This document shows positions 33,114-42,903 of a DNA stretch of 64,000 bases, piece by piece. The notes beneath the pieces were generated by a model. That model did no database searches and was not told the origin of the DNA. It saw nothing but the letters and a program-made list of their open reading frames with translations. Made by a program: the position numbers and the translations under genes. Position 1 is the first letter of the stretch. Each line of letters opens with the position of its first letter. This DNA is from UBA5314 sp964635975 (lineage in GTDB: Bacteria > Bacillota > Syntrophomonadia > Syntrophomonadales > Syntrophomonadaceae), in assembly GCA_964635975.1 (NCBI GenBank), contig CAZWPO010000014.1:1-64000 (forward strand). Reading direction: 5' to 3'.

Positions 33114-33863
33114 ATGAATGCGCAAGCCGTTGCCGATTATCTTGTTGAGTGGATCAGGGAACAGGTAAAGCAGGCAGGAGTCCGGGGCGTCGTGTTTGGC
33201 TTGAGCGGAGGAATTGATTCCGCCGTGACCGCGCTTTTAGCCAAAAAAGCTTTTCCGGATGACTGTATGGCATTAATACTGCCCTGTGCCAGCGAACTGC
33301 AGGACCGGATCGACAGCCAGGCACTTGCTGAAGAGTTCAGCATCTCCCACCGGGTTATTGATCTGGATAACGTTTATCACGCGTTTTTAACCCTGGCTGA
33401 ATCTTACCTGCGTTGTGATGGGCCAAAAGCACAGCTTCTAAAAGCCAATATGAAATCCCGCCTGAGAATGGTCGCACTGTACTATTCTGCACAAGCGCGC
33501 GATTACCTGGTGCTGGGGACCAGCAATAAGAGCGAAATAAGTGTGGGGTATTCGACCAAGTATGGTGATAGTGCTGTTGATATTCAGGTGCTGGGAGACC
33601 TGCTCAAAGATGAAGTCTATGAACTGGCCAGATATCTAAATATTCCGGATGCCATTATGAAAAAACCCCCTTCCGGAGGACTATGGCCGGGGCAAACCGA
33701 TGAGGATGAGCTGGGCGTCACTTATGAACAATTGGACAGGTATCTGCGTTCTGGCGTGGGTAAAGATTCTGTTGTAGGCCGTATAGAAGAACTAATAAAG
33801 AAGAGTGAACATAAACGCAGCCTGCCTCCTATTGCTTTTGTACCCGAGGAGTTAAGGCTATAA
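33114..33863 (+). CDS. nadE: NH3-dependent NAD+ synthetase
   Basis: 249 residues, the short ammonia-dependent form with no N-terminal glutaminase. The PP-loop SGGIDSAVTALLAKKAF lies near residue 30; GTSNKSEISVGYSTKYGD and KKPPSGGLWPGQTDEDELG are family motifs. It converts nicotinate adenine dinucleotide to NAD+, the last step of NAD synthesis. It is monocistronic; a 161-bp hairpin element follows within 20 bp. Confidence 0.95.
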   Translation: MNAQAVADYLVEWIREQVKQAGVRGVVFGLSGGIDSAVTALLAKKAFPDDCMALILPCASELQDRIDSQALAEEFSISHRVIDLDNVYHAFLTLAESYLRCDGPKAQLLKANMKSRLRMVALYYSAQARDYLVLGTSNKSEISVGYSTKYGDSAVDIQVLGDLLKDEVYELARYLNIPDAIMKKPPSGGLWPGQTDEDELGVTYEQLDRYLRSGVGKDSVVGRIEELIKKSEHKRSLPPIAFVPEELRL

Positions 33864-33880
33864 TAATTAGCATAAGCAAG

Positions 33881-34041
33881 CTAGTATAACATTCTGTATA
33901 TTCGCGCCCAAAATTTGGGCAGATTTTTCGCATTACTGCGTTGTCGTCGATCGCAATACGTCCAGTTTACTCACTCCGACGCCTTGTGCGTCAAAAAATC
34001 TGCTCCAACTTATGAACACAATATACGAAACGTTGTACTAG
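33881..34041. mobile_element. MITE-like hairpin element with long imperfect terminal inverted repeats
   Basis: The 161-bp segment starts CTAGTATAAC and ends GTTGTACTAG; the two ends are complementary for roughly 50 bp with about 75% identity, including GTATATT, GCAGATTTTT and CGCA. The central ~55 bp is not coding. No clear target duplication was seen (flanks CAAG / AGCA). The right end abuts the ribosome site (34044-34050) of the next gene. Confidence 0.65.
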
Positions 34042-34057
34042 AGCAGGAGGAATGGCA

Positions 34058-34726
34058 TTGAATTCCAGGAAACGCATGGCTTTCATCCGCATGGCATTCG
34101 CCGTGATAGCAGTATCAGCAATAGCTTATATGGCCTGGAACCAGTTCCCAATGTTCGATTTTTGGACTATTATCGCGTTTTTTGCTCTATATCTGTCCTG
34201 GTCTGTTATCGAAACCATAATCTATCAGCCCCCGGATTCTTCAGCTCTTCAGGACGATGATCGTCAAACTTATGTTTATATGCAGGTTACGTCACTGGCG
34301 GTGCTCTTTTTTGCATTGCTCGATTTTGTATCGTTCCATTTGACGCGGTATTACCAGTTGGAACCAGAGATCATCTGGGCGGGTTTTGCGCTGTTTATTA
34401 TTTCATTCATCATACGTTATCGTGCTATACAGATGCTAGGAAAGTATTACAATCCCAGGGTGGCTGTTTACGAGAGCCATGAATTAGTCACCGAAGGCCC
34501 CTACGGATTCATAAGACATCCACTCTATTTGAGCGCTTTTTGCAGTGAAGCGGCTATTTCTATGATATTTAATTCCTGGGGGGCTATGCTGTTAGTCCTG
34601 CTGGGTGTGCTGCCAGCATTGATATACAGGATCCATGTTGAAGAAGAATTTCTCCAGGAACACTTCCGGGACAAATACGGGGAGTATAGAACGAAAACCA
34701 AGCGGCTGTTTCCGTGGATATGGTAA
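34058..34726 (+). CDS. Isoprenylcysteine carboxyl methyltransferase (ICMT) family protein
   Basis: 222 residues from TTG 34058, chosen because AGGAGG ends at 34050, leaving 7 nt; the in-frame ATG at 34052 would leave one. It has five to six membrane segments and the C-terminal ICMT/PEMT signature GKYYNPRVAVYESHELVTEGPYGFIRHPLYLS, then EEEFLQEHFRDKYGEYR. These membrane enzymes use SAM; the bacterial substrate is unknown (no prenylated proteins expected). Its leader is formed by the right end of the 161-bp hairpin element. Confidence 0.85.
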   Translation: MNSRKRMAFIRMAFAVIAVSAIAYMAWNQFPMFDFWTIIAFFALYLSWSVIETIIYQPPDSSALQDDDRQTYVYMQVTSLAVLFFALLDFVSFHLTRYYQLEPEIIWAGFALFIISFIIRYRAIQMLGKYYNPRVAVYESHELVTEGPYGFIRHPLYLSAFCSEAAISMIFNSWGAMLLVLLGVLPALIYRIHVEEEFLQEHFRDKYGEYRTKTKRLFPWIW

Positions 34727-34751
34727 GCAAGCTTAAGGAGGTATTAGCAGC

Positions 34752-35510
34752 GTGTCAGGTCATTCAAAATGGGCGAATATAAAGCATAAAAAAGCCAAAT
34801 CTGATGAAAAAAAGGGTAAGGAATTTACCAAAATCGCCAAAGAAATAACTATAGCAGTCAAGACCGGCGGCGGCGGTGATCCTGATTCCAATGCCAAACT
34901 GAAGCTGGCTATTATGAAAGCCAAGAACATCAATATGCCTAATGAGAATATTCAGCGCGCCATAAAAAAAGGAATTGGTGACGCAGGAGCAGAGGCAATT
35001 GAAGAGATAGTTTATGAGGGTTATGCGCCTGGAGGTATTGCGGTAATGCTTGAGATCGCTACCGACAACCGGAATAGGACCGCTCCCGAGATCAGGCATA
35101 TTTTTTCCAAGAATGGCGGTAATCTTGGTGAGACCGGGTGTGTAAGCTGGATGTTCAAAAGAACAGGAATAATTCGTATTGCCAGAGAAGACCTGAAAAT
35201 TGATGAAGAGGATTTTATGCTCCAACTGCTGGATATGGGTGCGGATGATATACGCGAAGAAGGCGATTTCTATGAAGTATTGACCAGCCCGGATCAGCTG
35301 CTGGATATAAAAGACGCTATGGATAAGGAAGGGTACCAGATCGAAGACGCTGATTGGGATATGCTGCCGGAAACGTCAGTAGAGATTACCGATCCCGATA
35401 TGGGACGTAGGATTCTCAAGCTCATTGATTTGATGGAAGACCACGACGATGTGCAAAATGTTTACACAAATATGAGCATTCCTGATGAAGTCCTGGAGAA
35501 AATCGGATAA
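34752..35510 (+). CDS. yebC: YebC/PmpR family protein (TACO1-like)
   Basis: 252 residues, GTG start, opening SGHSKWANIKHKKAKSDEKKGKEFTKIAKE as in all YebC proteins; acidic C-terminal domains follow. Recent work ties the family to relief of ribosome stalling as well as transcription. It starts 25 nt after the ICMT-like gene. Its original terminator has been duplicated by the insertion element at 35556-35707. Confidence 0.95.
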   Translation: MSGHSKWANIKHKKAKSDEKKGKEFTKIAKEITIAVKTGGGGDPDSNAKLKLAIMKAKNINMPNENIQRAIKKGIGDAGAEAIEEIVYEGYAPGGIAVMLEIATDNRNRTAPEIRHIFSKNGGNLGETGCVSWMFKRTGIIRIAREDLKIDEEDFMLQLLDMGADDIREEGDFYEVLTSPDQLLDIKDAMDKEGYQIEDADWDMLPETSVEITDPDMGRRILKLIDLMEDHDDVQNVYTNMSIPDEVLEKIG

Positions 35511-35531
35511 CTGGATCGAAATAGTAGATGA

Positions 35532-35731
35532 AAAGGAAGCCTTTGGGCTTCCTTTCAGGGTGTCGAAGAAGTTGACACCCTGGCAGAGCGAGCAAAAAAG
35601 GTGTAAATCGAGGCGCTCGAAAAACCAGTGATTGAGGCGTACTTATAGTACGTTGATTGAGCGGGTTTTTCGAAGCAACAAAGATATACGCCTTTTTTGA
35701 CGTTCTGAAAGGAAGCCTTTGGGCTTCCTTT
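35532..35731 (+). mobile_element. Terminator-flanked 152-bp element (copy I), hairpin duplicated on both sides
   Basis: A 24-bp terminator hairpin (AAAGGAAGCC, loop, GGCTTCCTTT) occurs at 35532-35555 and identically at 35708-35731. Between them are exactly 152 bp (35556-35707) beginning CAGGGTGTCGAAGAAGTTG and ending CGCCTTTTTTGACGTTCTG. The first 48 bases match the reverse complement of the element at 45 kb with one or two differences. It contains hairpin CAGGGTGTC/GACACCCTG and a long inner stem around GTAC TTATA GTAC. No ORF. Interpreted as an insertion next to the yebC terminator with duplication of the hairpin. Confidence 0.75.
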
Positions 35732-35736
35732 GTTGT
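35708..35736 (+). terminator. yebC terminator, second copy
   Basis: AAAGGAAGCC/GGCTTCCTTT stem followed by GTTGTT; the first copy at 35532-35555 is followed by the element. Either copy could end yebC transcripts. Confidence 0.7.
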
Positions 35737-35793
35737 TAAATAATGTATAAAACCCTGGAACCATGGGGAAAATACCATCCAGGGGTGATCTAT

Positions 35794-36363
35794 GTGAGCA
35801 AAAAGACCACCATTATTATCGGTGCTTTTTTAATTATTGGGTGCACAATTCTGGGGATGGGCATAGGAAAATTGTTTACCAGGCTTGATGATATCACCCA
35901 ACAGCAAAAACCGGTTATCAACGCAGCTGAAAAGGAAGCCCTGATTCAGCCTGATACTCAGGTTATTTTTGAGCAGCTTTATGAAAATTGCCAGCACACG
36001 GTTATTTCTTCTTTCCCCGACAGGGAGCAGATAAACGGTAAGGGAATAAAAGAGCTGCAGGGAGCATACAGCCAGGCCAATGGATACTCCATGGAGTGGA
36101 TGAACGACACTTTTGTGATTCGTCAGATCATCAATGACTGGTGCCCGCAGGACAAAGGAAAACTGCGTTTGAAAGAATATCAGAACCGGGTGGCAGTTTT
36201 TCAGGGACCGGACGCTGCCCATGACGTTCTCTTAGAAGTAACATCTATAAACATGACGGCACTACCCGACGAAGTGCGCAAGAATATCCGGGAGGGATCC
36301 ATGGAATTTATAAGCCGTGAGGAGCTCAATGATGCTCTTGAAAACCTGGACGAATATTTATAA
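35794..36363 (+). CDS. bofC: BofC-like forespore regulator
   Basis: 189 residues from GTG 35794 (AGGGGTG upstream; an ATG at 35743 would add residues read from the element-terminator edge). One N-terminal membrane segment (TTIIIGAFLIIGCTILGMGIG) and a C-terminal domain with YSMEWMNDTFVIRQII and KLRLKEYQNRVAVFQG typical of BofC. In Bacillus BofC delays sigma-K activation by inhibiting SpoIVB in the forespore. Position before ruvC is common in Clostridia. Cys residues at NCQHT and DWCPQ are notable. Terminator at 36487-36512. Confidence 0.8.
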   Translation: MSKKTTIIIGAFLIIGCTILGMGIGKLFTRLDDITQQQKPVINAAEKEALIQPDTQVIFEQLYENCQHTVISSFPDREQINGKGIKELQGAYSQANGYSMEWMNDTFVIRQIINDWCPQDKGKLRLKEYQNRVAVFQGPDAAHDVLLEVTSINMTALPDEVRKNIREGSMEFISREELNDALENLDEYL

Positions 36364-36465
36364 CGAAAAGACCTCAAAAAGCCAGCATCGGATTATAAGC
36401 CCCGCCTGTTGCAGCTGCTTTATTGAAGCTGCTTAACAGTTTCTTCGAATGCTTAAGATTATGCG

Positions 36466-36479
36466 CGAACAGGCGTTTG
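36466..36479 (+). promoter_or_regulatory. LexA (SOS) box upstream of ruvCAB
   Basis: CGAACAGGCGTTTG matches CGAACRNRYGTTY at every position. It lies 118 bp before ruvC, but the bofC terminator (36487-36512) lies in between, so control of ruvCAB from here is uncertain. Confidence 0.45.
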
Positions 36480-36486
36480 TCTGCGA

Positions 36487-36515
36487 ATAAGGCGGTATTA
36501 CCGCCTTATTTTTCT
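36487..36515 (+). terminator. Rho-independent terminator of bofC
   Basis: AATAAGGCGGT and ACCGCCTTATT arms, with TTTCTTT following. Confidence 0.9.
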
Positions 36516-36596
36516 TTATAGAGCTGTCAGCTAATTTTCAGGGCTTAAATTTTCAAGTAATATTAGGTGTAGATAGCAAAAAAGTGGAGAAACGAT

Positions 36597-37094
36597 ATGC
36601 TGGTTATGGGGATAGATCCTGGTACGGCCACCACTGGTTTTGGAATAGTTGAGGGCCAGGGAGCCAGGGCTAAAATGATAGACTATGGAACCATTCTGAC
36701 TCCGGCAACCATGCCTATGCCGGAGCGCCTGGTCGCCATCAACCGTGAAATGACAAATTTGATCGAAAGGTATAATCCGGCAGCTGTAGCCATTGAACAG
36801 CTGTTTTTTCACAAAAACAGCAAGACGGCTCTAAGCGTAGCCCAGAGCCGGGGGGTACTGGTGATGACTGCGGCACGGGCCGGTATAACAACTGCTGAAT
36901 ATACGCCTTTACAAGTTAAACAGGCTGTAGTAGGATATGGAAGCGCCAGCAAGAAACAGGTGCAGCTGTTGGTTCAGGCTATCCTGAATTTACCGACTCT
37001 GCCCCGGCCTGATGACGCGGCTGATGCTCTGGCCATTGCTATCTGCCACCTGCATTCTTATCGGATGAATGCGCTTTATGGGGGAGAACGTTAA
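36597..37094 (+). CDS. ruvC: Holliday junction resolvase RuvC
   Basis: 165 residues. Acidic active site: MGIDPGTATTGFG (Asp7-type), AIEQLFFHKNSKTALSVAQSRG (Glu) and PRPDDAADALAIAICH (paired Asp). It cleaves Holliday junctions symmetrically as a dimer. First gene of ruvC-ruvA-ruvB; ruvA starts 1 nt after its stop. A TAATAT -10 with an imperfect TTTTCA -35 lies about 30 bp upstream. Confidence 0.97.
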   Translation: MLVMGIDPGTATTGFGIVEGQGARAKMIDYGTILTPATMPMPERLVAINREMTNLIERYNPAAVAIEQLFFHKNSKTALSVAQSRGVLVMTAARAGITTAEYTPLQVKQAVVGYGSASKKQVQLLVQAILNLPTLPRPDDAADALAIAICHLHSYRMNALYGGER

Positions 37095-37095
37095 T

Positions 37096-37704
37096 ATGAT
37101 TGCCTTTATCAGGGGCCAGGTTTTTTCAACTTTGCCTGACTCAGTACTCGTAGACGTTAATGGAATTGGCTATCAGGTTTTTATCTCCAACCGGGATATC
37201 AACCGGGCACCTGCTCCCGGGCAGCAGGTGTTTTTGCATACCTTTCTTCAGGTTTCCGATAGCGAATGGAAGCTGTTTGGTTTTTTGGTCAGAGAAGAAT
37301 TAGAGCTTTTTTTACGGCTTCAGTCGATATCGGGTATGGGAGCACGAACTGCACTCAGTATACTCTCCGCTATGACACCGGAGGAATTCTACAGGGCAGT
37401 TGCCAGCCAGGATGAAAAAAGCCTGGTCCGCATTCCCGGGATTGGTAAAAAGAGCGCCCAGCGATTGCTTTTTGAAATGAAAGACAAGGTGGGGGATGTG
37501 CTTCTCCAGCAAAATGAAGCCACCCGGTCTCATGACCGGTCTCAGGCCGAGGAGCTTTTTGAGGCTCTCGAGGTGCTGGGGTACTCACGCAGCGAGATCT
37601 TGCCTCTGCTGGTTCAGCTGCAGGAAAGCGGCAATATGACATCAAGAGTCGAGGAGAACATTAAGCTGGTCTTGAAACTGAGGGCTTTACAGTTTCGAAA
37701 ATAG
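37096..37704 (+). CDS. ruvA: Holliday junction branch migration protein RuvA
   Basis: 202 residues from ATG 37096. N-terminal OB fold (MIAFIRGQVFSTLPDSVLVDVNGIGYQV), central tandem HhH (SISGMGARTALSILS; IPGIGKKSAQRLLFEMKDK) and the flexible C-terminal domain III that touches RuvB. Full length. The longer frame from 37069 overlaps ruvC and lacks the OB start. Confidence 0.97.
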   Translation: MIAFIRGQVFSTLPDSVLVDVNGIGYQVFISNRDINRAPAPGQQVFLHTFLQVSDSEWKLFGFLVREELELFLRLQSISGMGARTALSILSAMTPEEFYRAVASQDEKSLVRIPGIGKKSAQRLLFEMKDKVGDVLLQQNEATRSHDRSQAEELFEALEVLGYSRSEILPLLVQLQESGNMTSRVEENIKLVLKLRALQFRK

Positions 37705-37719
37705 ATCGGAGGATACAAC

Positions 37720-38760
37720 TTGCACAGCGATCGTTTAATTTCTGCCCAGATAATCAACGGTGATGACTATCAGGACAGCTCCCTGAGGCCATTGCGACTG
37801 GCTGATTACATCGGTCAGGAGAGGATCAAAGAAAACATAGAAATATTCATCACTGCTGCCAGGGAACGTCAGGAGAGTCTTGATCATGTTCTATTAAACG
37901 GGCCTCCGGGATTGGGAAAGACTACCCTGGCCAGTATAATAGCCAATGAAATAGGAAAGCCCATCCGCAAAACATCGGGACCTGCCATAGAAAGACCCGG
38001 CGACCTGGCTGCTATCCTGACTAATCTGGAACCAGGAGAAGTGCTTTTTATTGACGAAATACACCGCTTGAACCGCAGTGTCGAAGAGATACTATACCCG
38101 GCCATGGAAGATTACGTGATTGATATAGTGATAGGCAAAGGACCGGCAGCGAGGACTCTGCGCCTGGACCTTCCTCCCTTCACGCTGGTGGGAGCCACCA
38201 CCCGCCCGGGGCTTTTGAGCTCGCCTTTGAGGGACCGCTTCGGGATCAATTGCCGGCTCGATTTCTATGAAGCCGAGGACCTGACCATGATCGTACTCCG
38301 CGCCGCCAAGATACTTCAGGTTTCGCTCGAACATGAGGGCGCCATTGAAATAGCCCGCAGGTCCAGGGGCACCCCCAGGGTGGCCAACCGCTTGCTGAAG
38401 AGAGTTCGCGATTACGCTCATGTTAAAGCCGGTGGAGTGATAGATAAAACGGTCGCCCGAGCCGCCCTGGATATGCTGGATATAGATGAATGCGGCCTGG
38501 ACAACATGGATAGAATGATATTGGAAGCAATAGTAATAAAATTCGGCGGCGGCCCGGTAGGTCTGGAAACCCTGGCAGCAGCTGTATCCGAAGAAGACGA
38601 TACTTTAACCGATGTTTATGAGCCTTACCTGCTCAAGCTGGGTTTTATCCAAAAAACGCCCCGGGGCAGGATCGCGACTGAGAACACCTACCGGCATCTG
38701 GGCTTATCCAGGCCAAATGCTCAGGAACATGGCGGATTGTTTGATGAGAGAAAGTTTTAA
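37720..38760 (+). CDS. ruvB: Holliday junction branch migration ATPase RuvB
   Basis: 346 residues, TTG start with CGGAGG upstream. Walker [19 protein letters not shown], Walker [16 protein letters not shown], sensor 1 [20 protein letters not shown] and a C-terminal winged helix (GGLFDERKF end region). Ends the ruvCAB unit; queH begins 10 nt later, suggesting read-through to the queuosine genes. Confidence 0.98.
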   Translation: MHSDRLISAQIINGDDYQDSSLRPLRLADYIGQERIKENIEIFITAARERQESLDHVLLNGPPGLGKTTLASIIANEIGKPIRKTSGPAIERPGDLAAILTNLEPGEVLFIDEIHRLNRSVEEILYPAMEDYVIDIVIGKGPAARTLRLDLPPFTLVGATTRPGLLSSPLRDRFGINCRLDFYEAEDLTMIVLRAAKILQVSLEHEGAIEIARRSRGTPRVANRLLKRVRDYAHVKAGGVIDKTVARAALDMLDIDECGLDNMDRMILEAIVIKFGGGPVGLETLAAAVSEEDDTLTDVYEPYLLKLGFIQKTPRGRIATENTYRHLGLSRPNAQEHGGLFDERKF

Positions 38761-38770
38761 ATGAGGTAAG

Positions 38771-39334
38771 ATGATGCCGCGTTTACTCCTGCACATATGC
38801 TGCGGTCCCTGCGCTACATATCCCGTCCCGGTGCTGCGCGAACAGCGATACGAATTGACCGGGTATTTTTACAATCCTAATATCCACCCCTACAGCGAGT
38901 ATCTGAGACGGGAGGAGGCCTTGCAGGCTTACGCCGCCCGAGTGGAACTGCCCGTCATATATGACAAGGCGCACGATCCTTCGACTTACCTGCGTGAAAC
39001 CTGCTTCCGGGAAAGCCAGCGTTGCCAGATCTGTTATGCCTTGCGTCTCGAACAGGCGGCCCGGGTGGCGAGACGGGGCGGCTTCGATTATTTTTCCACC
39101 ACTCTGCTGGTCAGTAAAATGCAGAAGCATTCCTTGATTAAAGAAATAGGCGAGGCAGTTGCTGAGAAATTCAAAGTCCCCTTCTTTTATCAGGATTTCC
39201 GAGAAGGATTTTCCCAAAGCGGTAAGTTATCCAGATCTATGGGTCTGTACCGCCAGCAGTACTGCGGCTGTATATTCAGCGAGTTTGAACGATATGGAGG
39301 AGCCAGGCGCCTCAAGGAAGCGGGGAATGAGTAA
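38771..39334 (+). CDS. queH: Epoxyqueuosine reductase QueH
   Basis: 187 residues. The QueH (DUF208) cysteines are visible: HICCGPCA (about 8-14), RCQICYALRLEQAAR near 85 and QYCGCIFS near 165. QueH reduces epoxyqueuosine to queuosine in tRNA, replacing the unrelated QueG. Its position just before queA and tgt supports this: the last three steps of queuosine synthesis are grouped. Confidence 0.94.
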   Translation: MMPRLLLHICCGPCATYPVPVLREQRYELTGYFYNPNIHPYSEYLRREEALQAYAARVELPVIYDKAHDPSTYLRETCFRESQRCQICYALRLEQAARVARRGGFDYFSTTLLVSKMQKHSLIKEIGEAVAEKFKVPFFYQDFREGFSQSGKLSRSMGLYRQQYCGCIFSEFERYGGARRLKEAGNE

Positions 39335-39367
39335 AACGAAAGTTTTGGGTGGGGATGGAGGAATTTT

Positions 39368-39595
39368 ATGAATCCAGTCAGCACCATGGCAAAACTATTA
39401 ATAAGTATGGGTGTTCTCATTTTGGTGGCAGGTGTGATTTTACTATTGATGAGCAAGATAAATCCGGGTTCGTTCAGGCTACCCGGTGACATCTATATAA
39501 AAAGAGATGGGTTTTCCTTTTACTTTCCCATCGTAACCTGCCTGTTGATAAGCATAATTTTGAGCATACTGCTCAATCTTTTCGGTAGGAGATAA
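39368..39595 (+). CDS. DUF2905 membrane protein
   Basis: 75 residues, two membrane segments with the DUF2905 linker INPGSFRLPGDIYIKRDGFSFYFPI. The family is commonly found next to ruvB and queA in Firmicutes; function unknown. GGAGG lies 5 nt before the ATG. Confidence 0.9.
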   Translation: MNPVSTMAKLLISMGVLILVAGVILLLMSKINPGSFRLPGDIYIKRDGFSFYFPIVTCLLISIILSILLNLFGRR

Positions 39596-39616
39596 ATCCT
39601 GGTAAAGGAAACGGAT

Positions 39617-40654
39617 ATGGATATATACCAGCTTAGCAGCTACATGTTTGATTTGCCAGCGGAACGGATAGCCCAGTATCCGGTAAATCCTCGCGACCAT
39701 TCCAGGCTTCTGGTAGTTGATCGCCGTTCATCAGGTATGCAAGATAAGCACTTTTACGACCTGGTTTCATTTTTAGAGCCCGGTGATTCTCTGGTTCTTA
39801 ATGAGACCCGGGTTATTCCTGCCCGTCTGCTGGGCTATAAGGATACCGGGGCCAAAGTCGAGATACTTTTGCTGGGCAAAAATGATAACAAATGGAACGC
39901 GCTGGTCAAACCGGCGCGCCGTTTAAAAAAGGGGCATAAGGTCTATCTCTCACCCGGGCGGCCCGAATTAATTGAAATAGTTGACGAAACCGGCATCGAT
40001 GGCGGCAGAGTGGTGGCTTTTCGCAACTGCAGCAGCGATGAGGATATAATTGAACAGATGGGCCATATTCCACTTCCGCCCTATATCAACCGTCCTGATG
40101 AAAGCGATGACAGGGTCAGCTATCAAACTGTTTATGCCAGGCGAAGAGGTTCTGCAGCCGCACCCACGGCTGGCCTTCATTTTACTCCTCATCTCCTTGG
40201 ACAACTGGAGGGCAAGGGAGTCAATATGGTAAAAATAACTCTGCATGTAGGTTTGGGCACGTTTCGTCCCGTATCCAGTGAAGATATCAGGCAGCATGTC
40301 ATGCACAGCGAACATTACTATCTAGGGCAGGAAGAAGCCAGTATTCTGAACGCGACACGAAATGCCGGGAAAAAAATCGTGGCGGTCGGCACGACGGTGG
40401 TCAGGACGTTGGAAACATTGTATAATGGTCAGGGTTTTCATTCGGGAGAGGGAGAAACCAATATTTTTATTTATCCCGGTTATAAATTCAGGGCAATCGA
40501 TGCGTTAATCACCAACTTTCATCTGCCAGGATCGTCACTGCTTATGCTGGTGAGTGCTTTTGCAGGCTGGAAGAATGCCCGGGAGGCATATCAACACGCT
40601 CTGGATCATGGCTATCGCTTTTTCAGTTACGGAGATGCCATGTTGATTATATGA
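39617..40654 (+). CDS. queA: S-adenosylmethionine:tRNA ribosyltransferase-isomerase
   Basis: 345 residues. Family motifs: FDLPAERIAQYPVNPRDHSRLL, LVLNETRVIPARL, the GHIPLPPYINR block, AAPTAGLHFTP and HLPGSSLLMLVSAFAG. It transfers the ribosyl group of SAM to preQ1-tRNA to form epoxyqueuosine. Directly before tgt. Confidence 0.97.
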   Translation: MDIYQLSSYMFDLPAERIAQYPVNPRDHSRLLVVDRRSSGMQDKHFYDLVSFLEPGDSLVLNETRVIPARLLGYKDTGAKVEILLLGKNDNKWNALVKPARRLKKGHKVYLSPGRPELIEIVDETGIDGGRVVAFRNCSSDEDIIEQMGHIPLPPYINRPDESDDRVSYQTVYARRRGSAAAPTAGLHFTPHLLGQLEGKGVNMVKITLHVGLGTFRPVSSEDIRQHVMHSEHYYLGQEEASILNATRNAGKKIVAVGTTVVRTLETLYNGQGFHSGEGETNIFIYPGYKFRAIDALITNFHLPGSSLLMLVSAFAGWKNAREAYQHALDHGYRFFSYGDAMLII

Positions 40655-41800
<1,146 letters not shown>

Positions 41801-41928
41801 CGAATCTATACAAAGTTTGACACGTATACCTGTTTCCTGCCGGGACTGAAAAATTCCTCACAGGTTAAGCGTATGTGAGCAGAATACTGCCTTTGGGGAA
41901 ACATATTTTATCTTAGTAAGGGGTGAGA

Positions 41929-42210
41929 ATGGATATGAGCAACACTCAGGGTTGGACGAGTATAGCGCTTTATTTTGGTCTGTTTCTAGTGCTTTTCTAT
42001 GTCCTGGTGGTCATGCCGCGCAAGAAACAGGAAAAAAGGCATAAAACAATGCTTGAAGAACTTAAAAGGGGAGACCGGATAATCACTATCGGCGGGATCA
42101 AAGGCCAGATTTCCCAGGTCAAGGATGACGTGATCGTGCTAAAGGTAAGCGAGAATACCGAAATAGAGATTATTAAGAGAGCGGTAGCTATGAGGGACGA
42201 GGAAAAATAA
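41929..42210 (+). CDS. yajC: Preprotein translocase subunit YajC
   Basis: 93 residues from ATG 41929 (TAAGGGG upstream). One membrane helix, LYFGLFLVLFYVLVVMPRKK, then the GDRIITIGGIKGQISQVKDD domain. It is the auxiliary subunit of SecDF. The next gene starts on the base after its stop codon. Confidence 0.95.
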   Translation: MDMSNTQGWTSIALYFGLFLVLFYVLVVMPRKKQEKRHKTMLEELKRGDRIITIGGIKGQISQVKDDVIVLKVSENTEIEIIKRAVAMRDEEK

Positions 42211-42870
42211 ATGCTGGGACTTGAGGATGTCAAGAGTAACCCTCTGGTTACGACTTTTATTCAAAAGGGCAATGACTATCTTGAGACACTCGGTTTCGGA
42301 GACCATGGCTTCCTACATGTGACTCTGGTTTCTCAACTGGCAAAAGAGATAATGCAAAAGTTGGGTTATAGCAGCAGACTGGCAGAATTAGCCGGTATTG
42401 CAGGCTATATGCACGATATCGGTAATGTCGTTGAGAGAGAAACGCACAGCCAGAGCGGCGCGCTTCTGGCCTTGGAAATCCTGCGTCGCATGGGTATGGA
42501 TGCTGAAGAGATATCATTCATATCGGCAGCCATCGGCAACCATGATTCCGGTAGCGGGCACCCGGTCAACGAGATTGCGGCAGCGCTTATTCTAGCTGAT
42601 AAGACCCATGTTCACCGCAACCGGGTGAGAAATCTCGAAGTGGCCGCCTTCGATATTCACGACCGGGTCAATTATGCGGTTATGTATTCCATTCTTAACA
42701 TAAATGAAGATGCGCGCTTAATAACCATGGAGCTTAGCATAGACATAGAAATATGCCCGGTTATGGAGTATTTCGAGATCTTTATGAGCAGGATGCTCTT
42801 GTGCAGGCGGGCAGCGGCGTTTTTGGGCTGTGAATTTGAGCTGGTGATAAATGGAGCCAAGCTTATATAA
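42211..42870 (+). CDS. HD-domain phosphohydrolase in the sec operon
   Basis: 219 residues. His-Asp metal site: HGFLHVTLVSQLA near 30, YMHDIGNVVERETHS near 65 and AAIGNHDSGSGHPV near 110. It sits between yajC and secD without spacing. This HD protein is repeatedly seen at this place in Clostridia; substrate unknown. Confidence 0.88.
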   Translation: MLGLEDVKSNPLVTTFIQKGNDYLETLGFGDHGFLHVTLVSQLAKEIMQKLGYSSRLAELAGIAGYMHDIGNVVERETHSQSGALLALEILRRMGMDAEEISFISAAIGNHDSGSGHPVNEIAAALILADKTHVHRNRVRNLEVAAFDIHDRVNYAVMYSILNINEDARLITMELSIDIEICPVMEYFEIFMSRMLLCRRAAAFLGCEFELVINGAKLI

Positions 42871-42903
42871 ATAGATGAAAAGTTGTGGGAAGGAGGCTAT
42901 TTG

